In this document: one piece after another, positions 1 to 4,588 of the stretch
Position numbering within the stretch: the stretch's first letter is position 1
How the letters are laid out: each line of letters starts with the position of its first letter
NCBI RefSeq assembly: GCF_030826625.1
Contig: NZ_JAPJNQ010000106.1
Coordinates: 1-5,363, forward strand
From: Corynebacterium sp.
GTDB taxonomy: Bacteria; Actinomycetota; Actinomycetes; Mycobacteriales; Mycobacteriaceae
DNA: 5,363 nucleotides
Direction: 5' to 3'
Translations under genes and position numbers: made by a program
Notes under the pieces: generated by a model
The model's database searches: none
Seen by the model: only the letters and a program-made list of their open reading frames with translations
Told to the model about the DNA's origin: nothing

Positions 1-809
1 ATATAGCTGTCGTCTTTATAGATCCGAGTCGGCCCATCGACGAATCGCACGGACGTCACGCTAGGGTTTTTCCCGAGCTTTTCGCGTACGCGATCACCGA
101 TGCGCGCAGCACGCTCTTCGTAGTCGGTGATGAGATCGTCGGCTTTTTCGGATTTATCCGCTACTTCACCTACCAGGCGCAAGCTGTCTTTCCAGCCATG
201 GCCTCCAGAATCAGAAAAAACCGTCGGCGCGATGCTGCTCATCCGTTCGTAGAGATCTTCATGCCGGACTTTCGACGACAAGATCGCATCGGGTTTCAGC
301 GCAGCGACTTTCTCTAATGACGGGTCACTAAGCTCACCAACCGAGACCGCGTCACCTGCGTATTTCTCGCCATCATCGCCGAAATAAGCAGGGATTCCGC
401 TGTCCCCTTGGAGCTCGGTGAAGCCAACGACGTGCAAGCCCAGAGCGATAGCTGGGTCCAATACCGTGCGGTCGAGTGCTGCGACGGTGGTAATTTCTTC
501 GCCCAGCTCCGTCGATCCCATTGCGTGCGAAATTGTCCGTGTAGCAGACGATTCTGCAGGTTTGAATGTGCTGTCTGCAGTGCCGGTGGTTGTATTCTGG
601 CTGGAGTGCGCAGAATCATCGGCTGGTGCGGTACATGCAGTCAGTAGCCCCAAGCTGCAGGCGACTGCGAGGAATGCGCTTCTGGCCTTCCGGCTGTGGA
701 ATGGGCTGCCGAGCGATTGTCTGCTTATCGACGTTGGGTGTGGGGAGAATTGCCTGTGGGGAAGTGGTGAGGAAACTGCTGCTGCTTCGGGCAGCGGGGA
801 TGCTGGCAT
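1..809 (-). CDS. Iron-siderophore ABC transporter substrate-binding lipoprotein (3' end outside window)
   Basis: Probably captures a ferric siderophore outside the membrane and passes it to a FecCD-type permease and ATPase, none of which is in the window. The frame is open from 809 to the left edge and gives 269 residues; the family usually has about 300-350. Residues 44-58 are hydrophobic, preceded by R40, K41 and R43, and end in a lipobox L56-T57-A58-C59, so C59 should be lipidated. A Ser/Thr/Ala-rich linker follows (about 60-92). The binding-protein fold (PF01497 type) is recognised from VVGFTE (127-132), SVGELSDPSLEKVAALKPDAIL (156-177), an E-RMSSIAPTV segment and the late RFVDGPTRIY (255-264). 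The ATG at 809 is chosen because AGGAGG sits 10 nt upstream and no ATG, GTG or TTG lies in frame between it and the lipobox. That leaves an unusually long Pro/Ser-rich stretch before the signal peptide. The promoter carries a DtxR-like box. The exact siderophore cannot be told. Confidence 0.9.
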   Translation of the reverse strand, partial: MPASPLPEAAAVSSPLPHRQFSPHPTSISRQSLGSPFHSRKARSAFLAVACSLGLLTACTAPADDSAHSSQNTTTGTADSTFKPAESSATRTISHAMGSTELGEEITTVAALDRTVLDPAIALGLHVVGFTELQGDSGIPAYFGDDGEKYAGDAVSVGELSDPSLEKVAALKPDAILSSKVRHEDLYERMSSIAPTVFSDSGGHGWKDSLRLVGEVADKSEKADDLITDYEERAARIGDRVREKLGKNPSVTSVRFVDGPTRIYKDDSY

Positions 810-819
810 TGTGGCTGTA

Positions 820-825
820 CCTCCT
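820..825 (-). promoter_or_regulatory. Ribosome binding site AGGAGG of the siderophore lipoprotein gene
   Basis: On the minus strand a full AGGAGG lies 10 nt before the ATG at 809-807. It decides the start: the next in-frame candidate upstream (TTG at 833) lies before this site, and no usual start codon exists downstream before the lipobox cysteine. Confidence 0.75.
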
Positions 826-900
826 GGTCGCAAAACTGAAGTGCAGACCAGAAACGCCGAACTAGCGTACGGTGTTGTTGGCCTACCCTTATTAAGACCA

Positions 901-919
901 ATAGGTTAGCATAGCCAAC
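901..919. promoter_or_regulatory. DtxR/IdeR-type iron box
   Basis: The 19 bases ATAGGTTAGCATAGCCAAC match the known corynebacterial DtxR consensus TWAGGTTAGSCTAACCTWA at 14 of 19 positions; the left half is near perfect. It covers the -10 of the lipoprotein promoter. DtxR with bound Fe2+ represses siderophore uptake genes in this genus, which fits the gene downstream. The match was made by eye. Confidence 0.7.
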
Positions 920-937
920 TTTATAAGTTATTGTGAA
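908..937 (-). promoter_or_regulatory. Probable promoter of the siderophore lipoprotein gene
   Basis: On the minus strand a -35-like TTCACA (937-932) is separated by 18 nt from a -10-like TATGCT (913-908). This would start transcription near 900 and give a leader of about 90 nt before the ATG at 809. The -10 hexamer lies inside the DtxR-like box, as expected for iron-dependent repression. The start site is inferred from hexamer match and spacing only. Confidence 0.55.
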
Positions 938-969
938 GCTGGGTGATGATGTGGAGACCATGAAATAGG

Positions 970-997
970 CACGGAGCCGTGGCGGGGTAAATCCCGC
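970..997 (-). terminator. Weak hairpins after the GNAT gene, possible terminator
   Basis: Read on the minus strand, GCGGG/CCCGC (997-993 with 986-982, 6-nt loop) is followed directly by CACGG/CCGTG (981-977 with 974-970, 2-nt loop). They lie 44-71 nt after the GNAT stop and before the lipoprotein promoter. No real T-run follows, only ATTT a few bases on, so termination here is tentative. GCGGGG at 1019-1014 could pair with the same CCCCGC (987-982). The rest of the 906-1040 gap shows nothing else clear. Confidence 0.25.
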
Positions 998-1040
998 TCA
1001 ACGTGCAGACCGGCCCCGCTAGACTCCCACAACGCTCCCG

Positions 1041-1541
1041 CTAAACGCGCGGCTGCTCGAACCATTTGACCATTGTCGAGTCCGTCTTGTATTCGAAGCC
1101 AAATTTTTCATAGCGTGCGCGTGCGCGGGGGTTATTCTCGTCGACAAACAAAGAGATGCCAGGAGCACCCTGGGTGCGTGCCAACTCTACGCCGGCTTCG
1201 AGCAGCCGGGTTCCAAGCCCCAAACCTGCGTAGCGGCGCTCCACGGCGATTACTAGCTCCGGCACCTCTGGGTAGCCAACCCAGCCAGAACCAGGGTTGT
1301 TGGACTTCCAGTAGCGCAGGAATAGCCCACCGGCTGGCACGGCATGACTCGATACTGCGATTACGCCACCTTGGGTGTAAGGATCCCACTGATTGACGTA
1401 TTTGTGGTGGTCAGCAGCCTCGGAATCGGGAAGATCGCGTGATTCGTCGCCGAAGACGTCGGCAAGATAGTGCAGACGGGACAGGTAGGTGCGATCCTCG
1501 TTGGTCGCCGGGCGCAGATTAATCGTCGTGTCGTTAGTCAT
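1041..1541 (-). CDS. GNAT-family N-acetyltransferase
   Basis: A 166-residue cytosolic acetyltransferase expected to move an acetyl group from acetyl-CoA to an amine; its substrate is unknown. It has the usual single-domain GNAT length. An N-terminal strand (INLRPATNED, 7-16) begins the fold. Motif A is at about 94-122, with PELVIAVERR leading into the acetyl-CoA pyrophosphate loop R103-YA-G106-L-G108 and the following helix. Motif B is N136-NPRARARY144-EKFGF149, a typical C-terminal GNAT signature. Start is ATG with only a weak AGG five bases before it. It lies 55 nt after accBC on the same strand with no convincing terminator or promoter between, so read-through from accBC is plausible. A TAGGTTAG half-site resembling a DtxR box lies at 1549-1556, just before the start codon. 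It could act on a small metabolite, an antibiotic or a protein; the sequence does not say which. Confidence 0.9.
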   Translation of the reverse strand: MTNDTTINLRPATNEDRTYLSRLHYLADVFGDESRDLPDSEAADHHKYVNQWDPYTQGGVIAVSSHAVPAGGLFLRYWKSNNPGSGWVGYPEVPELVIAVERRYAGLGLGTRLLEAGVELARTQGAPGISLFVDENNPRARARYEKFGFEYKTDSTMVKWFEQPRV

Positions 1542-1596
1542 AACAGCCTAGGTTAGTCGAAAACGAAAGCATTGGTTTTGCTCACAGAGGTTTTGG

Positions 1597-3375
1597 CTAC
1601 TTGATTTCCAGCATGACATCGCCCTTGCCAATCTGCCCGCCCTCAGAAACCTTCAGGCCGGTGACAGCACCAGATTTGTGCGCCTTGACAGGGTTTTCCA
1701 TCTTCATAGCCTCGAGCACGACGATGACATCACCCTCGGCGACTTCCTGTCCTTCCTCGACCGCAACTTTGATGACGGTGCCCTGCATCGGGGCAACCAC
1801 GGTATCGCCGGACACTGCGGCCTTAGAGCCACCACCGCGGCGCTTCTTTGCCTTTTTCTTTGGTGCCTCACCACCACCGCCGATGGTTAACGATCCAGGT
1901 AGGGCGACCTCGATCCGCCGGCCGTCGATCTCCACGACGTATTTCTGCGGCGGTAGCTCAGGTTCTGCTTCTGGTTCGATGTGCTCACCAGCAAACGCTG
2001 GAATATCGTTGGTCCATTCTTCTTCAATCCACTTGGTATAAACCTGGAAATCATCACCGTCAGATGCTGCGAAGGCAGGATCGTCAATAATCGCGCGGTG
2101 GAACGGAATTACGGTGGGCATGCCGTCCACGGTGAACTCGTCGAGAGCGCGGCGAGAACGCGCCAGAGCTTCGTCACGGTTCTCGGCATGGACGATCAGC
2201 TTTGCCAGCATCGAGTCGAACTGGCCGCCGATGACGCTGCCTTGGCGCACACCGGAATCGACGCGCACACCTGGGCCTGCTGGCTCGGAATAGGTGGCGA
2301 CAGTGCCTGGGGTCGGCATGAAGTTGGCTCCGGCATCCTCGCCGTTGATGCGGAACTCGAAAGCGTGGCCGAGCGGGGTGGGATCCTCGGTGAAGCGCAG
2401 CTTCTGGCCTTCGGCGATGCGGAACTGCTCGCGCACCAAATCGATGCCGGTGGTGGCCTCGGTTACTGGGTGCTCCACCTGCAAACGGGTATTGACCTCA
2501 AGGAAGGAGATCAAGCCGTCGGAACCGACCAAAAATTCCACGGTTCCGGCGCCGTAGTAACCCGCCTGGCGGCAGATGCGCTTCGACGATTCATGGATTT
2601 CTTCGCGTTGCTTATCCGTCAAGAATGGGGCAGGGGCTTCTTCGACGAGTTTCTGGAATCGCCGCTGCAGAGAGCAATCGCGCGTGCCAACGACGATGAC
2701 GTTGCCGTGCTGATCTGCAAGTACCTGTGCCTCGACGTGGCGGGCGCGGTCGAGATAGCGCTCGACGAAACATTCGCCGCGACCGAAAGCCGCGATAGCC
2801 TCACGGGTAGCAGATTCGAATAATTCAGCAACTTCCTCACGCTTGTAGGCGACTTTCATGCCGCGTCCGCCACCACCGAAGGCGGCTTTGATCGCGATAG
2901 GCAGGCCGTGTTCGTCAGCGAACGCTTCGACCTCGCTGGCATCAGCCACAGGGTCTTTGGTGCCCGGTGCCATCGGAGCATCTGCCTTTTCTGCGATATG
3001 GCGGGCGGTGACTTTATCGCCCAAATCGGCGATGGCTTCTGGGGAAGGACCAATCCAGATCAGCCCGGCGTCAATGACAGCGCGCGCGAAATCTGCGTTC
3101 TCTGACAAAAAGCCATAGCCGGGGTGGATGGCGTTGGCCCCAGATTTTTTCGCCGCGTCCAATACTTTGTCGAAGACCAAATAGGATTCTGCAGACGTGG
3201 ATCCACCCAAGGCAAAAGCTTCGTCGGCAAGCTCCACGAATGGAGCGTTAGCGTCCGGCTCCGCATACACTGCCACAGACCCGATGCCAGCGTCTTTCGC
3301 GGCACGGATGATGCGTACCGCGATTTCGCCGCGGTTTGCGATCAGTACCTTGGTGATCTTTGTCTGTTCAGCCAC
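1597..3375 (-). CDS. accBC: Acyl-CoA carboxylase alpha subunit: biotin carboxylase fused to biotin carrier
   Basis: Carboxylates its own biotin using ATP and bicarbonate; a separate AccD beta subunit then moves the carboxyl group to an acyl-CoA. In corynebacteria this alpha subunit is known to serve acetyl-CoA carboxylase (AccD1 with AccE) for malonyl-CoA and the AccD2/AccD3 complex for mycolic acid synthesis. The 592 residues show: biotin carboxylase N-domain (about 8-120, KVLIANRGEIAVRIIRA near the start and HPGYGFLSEN 84-93); ATP-grasp domain with K121, K163 and the loop GGGGRGM (167-173); catalytic block E293-V-N295-T-R297-LQVE301-HPVTE; biotin carboxylase C-domain to about 450; a Pro/Glu- then Lys/Arg/Gly-rich linker; and the carrier domain with EAMKMEN, biotinylated at K558 (codon 1702-1704). 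The start is GTG, with GGAGG six bases upstream. All catalytic residues are present. No AccD or biotin ligase gene is in the window. Identity is near certain. Confidence 0.98.
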   Translation of the reverse strand: MAEQTKITKVLIANRGEIAVRIIRAAKDAGIGSVAVYAEPDANAPFVELADEAFALGGSTSAESYLVFDKVLDAAKKSGANAIHPGYGFLSENADFARAVIDAGLIWIGPSPEAIADLGDKVTARHIAEKADAPMAPGTKDPVADASEVEAFADEHGLPIAIKAAFGGGGRGMKVAYKREEVAELFESATREAIAAFGRGECFVERYLDRARHVEAQVLADQHGNVIVVGTRDCSLQRRFQKLVEEAPAPFLTDKQREEIHESSKRICRQAGYYGAGTVEFLVGSDGLISFLEVNTRLQVEHPVTEATTGIDLVREQFRIAEGQKLRFTEDPTPLGHAFEFRINGEDAGANFMPTPGTVATYSEPAGPGVRVDSGVRQGSVIGGQFDSMLAKLIVHAENRDEALARSRRALDEFTVDGMPTVIPFHRAIIDDPAFAASDGDDFQVYTKWIEEEWTNDIPAFAGEHIEPEAEPELPPQKYVVEIDGRRIEVALPGSLTIGGGGEAPKKKAKKRRGGGSKAAVSGDTVVAPMQGTVIKVAVEEGQEVAEGDVIVVLEAMKMENPVKAHKSGAVTGLKVSEGGQIGKGDVMLEIK

Positions 3376-3388
3376 GTTGGCCCTCCAT

Positions 3389-3413
3389 AGCGTTCAAAGC
3401 GTTAAAAAGCGTT
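3389..3413. repeat. Three AACGCT direct repeats before the accBC start
   Basis: On the minus strand AACGCT occurs three times (3413-3408, 3403-3398, 3394-3389) with 9-10 nt period, about one helical turn, ending next to the ribosome binding site GGAGG (3386-3382). Repeats in phase on one face of the helix suggest protein binding in the leader, but no known operator is assigned. Lipid genes in C. glutamicum are controlled by FasR, whose operator I do not remember reliably enough to match. Confidence 0.45.
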
Positions 3414-3415
3414 AA

Positions 3416-3448
3416 TGCAAAAATCTTTGCACAATCTGTATTGCACAA
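3416..3448. promoter_or_regulatory. Operator-like cluster: palindrome plus TTGCACAA direct repeats
   Basis: A palindrome TGCAAA-AATC-TTTGCA occupies 3416-3431, and TTGCACAA is repeated exactly at 3427-3434 and 3441-3448, 14 nt apart. The cluster lies 40-75 nt before the accBC GTG and overlaps the expected transcription start region, a position where a repressor would block initiation. The regulator is unknown. Confidence 0.4.
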
Positions 3449-3455
3449 CTCGTTC

Positions 3456-3485
3456 AGTCTATTCTTACACATCAAAACATGAGAA
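3456..3485 (-). promoter_or_regulatory. accBC: Candidate accBC promoter
   Basis: On the minus strand TAGACT (3461-3456) fits the corynebacterial -10 pattern TANANT, and TTCTCA (3485-3480) lies 18 nt upstream, matching TTGACA at four of six positions. A start near 3449 would give a leader of about 75 nt carrying the repeats described at 3389-3448. Other weak -10 candidates exist nearer the gene, so this is one reading among several. Confidence 0.35.
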
Positions 3486-3499
3486 AACCATCAGGTTTT
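3484..3499. repeat. Short inverted repeat AAAACC-ATCA-GGTTTT
   Basis: A perfect 6-bp inverted repeat with a 4-nt centre lies between the three-way-junction element and the candidate accBC promoter. Read on the minus strand it ends in GGTTTT, so it might help end transcription coming from the rhodanese gene, but the stem is AT-rich and weak. It could equally be an operator overlapping the -35. Confidence 0.35.
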
Positions 3500-3512
3500 G
3501 TGTCGTGTCGAA

Positions 3513-3590
3513 TATCGTGGTGGAAAATCGTTAAAAATACGATTCAGGCAACCCGCGGACCTGTCCGGTTTGCCAGGTCCGACCACGATA
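3513..3590 (-). other. Predicted structured element, three-way junction, between rhodanese gene and accBC
   Basis: Three perfect inverted repeats nest here. Outer stem P1 pairs 3513-3521 (TATCGTGGT) with 3582-3590, 9 bp. Inside are P2, 3526-3531 (AATCGT) with 3539-3544, 6 bp and a 7-nt loop, and P3, 3556-3563 (CGGACCTG) with 3574-3581, 8 bp and a 10-nt loop. P3 abuts P1 directly. An alternative pairing of 3547-3554 with 3567-3574 (7 of 8 pairs) would exclude P3. The strand is taken as minus because both flanking genes read that way: the element begins 35 nt after the rhodanese stop and ends about 137 nt before the accBC start. It could be a complex terminator for the upstream gene, a leader RNA for accBC or a small RNA. 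No known riboswitch class is recognised and no T-run follows directly. Confidence 0.45.
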
Positions 3591-3624
3591 AACCGTGAAT
3601 TAAAAAGGCAGCTATTAGGCTTTG

Positions 3625-3648
3625 TCAGCTCCGCGTCTCAGCTCCGCG
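3625..3648. repeat. 11-bp direct repeat at the 3' end of the rhodanese gene
   Basis: TCAGCTCCGCG occurs at 3625-3635 and again at 3638-3648, offset by 13 nt. The offset shifts the reading frame, so the TGA carried inside the unit is out of frame in the first copy read (as GCT GAG) and in frame in the second, where it is the gene's stop. Removing 13 nt would extend reading to adjacent TAA TAG codons at 3617-3612. Confidence 0.7.
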
Positions 3649-4515
3649 CTCAATCGGCATACCAATCATATTTCCCCACTCTGACCAGCCCCCGTCGTAA
3701 ATACGTGTCGCTTTGTGGCCGAGCAAAAACTTGCCGATGAACCACACCAGAGCAGCGCGTGCGCCAACCTGCGAATAAATCACGCTGGATTCTGCGGGCC
3801 AGACCGCGTCGAGATCAGAGCGGGAACGGAACTTCCCACCTGCCGTCAGCAAAGACTTCCACGGCAGGTGCACCGCACCGGGTACATGGCCTTGTCGGCG
3901 CGTAGTGACCGCTCCCGGCCCAGAACCAAGTTCCTGACTGGCGGAGGCTTGATCACCAGGAACACCAGAAAACTCCGCAGCAGAGCGCACATCGACAGCG
4001 GTAATCGTGTCGTCGTCGGCAAGCTCATCAACGAAGATCCGGGCGTCGGTGTCGTTACGCTCGCACACCGGATAATTCGATGGCTGCATCACGATCGCTG
4101 GGCTGAGAGAGGTATCGCGCTCTTCCTGCATCCAGCCCTCGCGTCCGCCGTCCAAAATGCGGGTATCCGGGTGGCCGAACAACTCGAACACCCACAGCGC
4201 GAAACAAGCCCAACGGTTGCCACGATCGCCGTAGATCACGACTGTGTCGTCACGGTTGATTCCCAGACGCGACAGAAGAGCGGCGAAAGCTTCTCCGTCG
4301 ATGATGTCGAGCGTTGCGGCATCGATGAGTTCGTCCGGATTAATGCGCAAAGCCGAAGGTAGATGGCCGATGTTATAAAGTACGGAATCTTCATTACACT
4401 CAACGACGTGCAAACCGTTCACACCCAAGCGGGCGGATAGCCACGAAGCAGAAACTAACCGCCCAGGATCCGCATATTCCCGAAACGAGGGATGGTTATC
4501 GAAAGCAATAGCCAC
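3625..4515 (-). CDS. thtR: Two-domain rhodanese-family protein lacking the expected catalytic cysteine
   Basis: By fold this is a thiosulfate sulfurtransferase (rhodanese), which normally moves sulfane sulfur from thiosulfate to an acceptor through a persulfide on one C-terminal cysteine. It has 296 residues, the usual tandem-domain length. The N-domain (about 10-145) contains GHLPSA (50-55) and VVIYGDRGNRWA (92-103), the non-catalytic loop typical of this group. The C-domain (about 165-296) has GHVPGAVHLPW (209-219), the active-loop position IYS-QVGARA (246-254) and YDGGWSEWGN (273-282). In active relatives the loop reads YCRxGxR; here residue 248 is serine (codon TCG, 3774-3772), so normal activity is doubtful. 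Start is GTG with AAAGG seven bases upstream. The last codons hold an 11-bp repeat that seems to have introduced the present stop. It is divergent from the ATP-grasp gene and upstream of accBC. The symbol follows family naming; the function in this form is uncertain. Confidence 0.9.
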   Translation of the reverse strand: MAIAFDNHPSFREYADPGRLVSASWLSARLGVNGLHVVECNEDSVLYNIGHLPSALRINPDELIDAATLDIIDGEAFAALLSRLGINRDDTVVIYGDRGNRWACFALWVFELFGHPDTRILDGGREGWMQEERDTSLSPAIVMQPSNYPVCERNDTDARIFVDELADDDTITAVDVRSAAEFSGVPGDQASASQELGSGPGAVTTRRQGHVPGAVHLPWKSLLTAGGKFRSRSDLDAVWPAESSVIYSQVGARAALVWFIGKFLLGHKATRIYDGGWSEWGNMIGMPIERGAETRS

Positions 4516-4588
4516 GGGTCAGCCTTTCAGACGGCGGGAAAGTACACTCCATAAATCTTATCGAAAACCTTGCAGCGAAGGACCCAAC
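4516..4588. promoter_or_regulatory. Divergent promoter region between rhodanese and ATP-grasp genes
   Basis: This 73-nt gap must hold the start signals of both divergent genes. On the plus strand TACACT (4543-4548) fits the TANANT -10 pattern, though no good -35 is seen at the usual distance. The minus-strand promoter is not clear. Ribosome sites are visible: AAAGG (4527-4523) for the rhodanese gene and AAGGA (4578-4582, six bases before ATG) for the ATP-grasp gene. With so little space, the two promoters probably overlap and may share control. Confidence 0.35.

Noticed and set aside
418..909. Plus-strand open frame of 163 codons over the lipoprotein gene
   Set aside because: The minus strand encodes a siderophore-binding lipoprotein with lipobox, ribosome site and iron box; the plus frame is a shadow.
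925..950. Possible GlxR (CRP-type) site near TGTGAAGCTGGGTGA
   Set aside because: Only the TGTGA half is present; the required TCACA half is missing.
1557..1600. Terminator between accBC and the GNAT gene
   Set aside because: Only AAAAC/GTTTT type AT-rich pairings are found; there is no GC stem followed by a T-run.
1981..2823. 280-codon open frame on the plus strand inside accBC
   Set aside because: It is fully antisense to accBC, whose protein is unmistakable with all catalytic motifs; the antisense translation shows no recognisable domain and arises from GC-rich codon structure.
3368..3388. Six-codon upstream frame (ATG to TGA) overlapping the accBC start on the minus strand
   Set aside because: Its ATG overlaps the GGAGG used by accBC and it has no ribosome site of its own, so it is probably chance.
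3513..3590. Miniature transposon reading of the three-way-junction element (9-bp terminal inverted repeats)
   Set aside because: No target-site duplication flanks the repeats and no second copy is in the window; an RNA or cruciform element explains the nested internal hairpins better.
3715..4362. 215-codon plus-strand open frame inside the rhodanese gene
   Set aside because: It is antisense to clear rhodanese domains, with no recognisable protein features.
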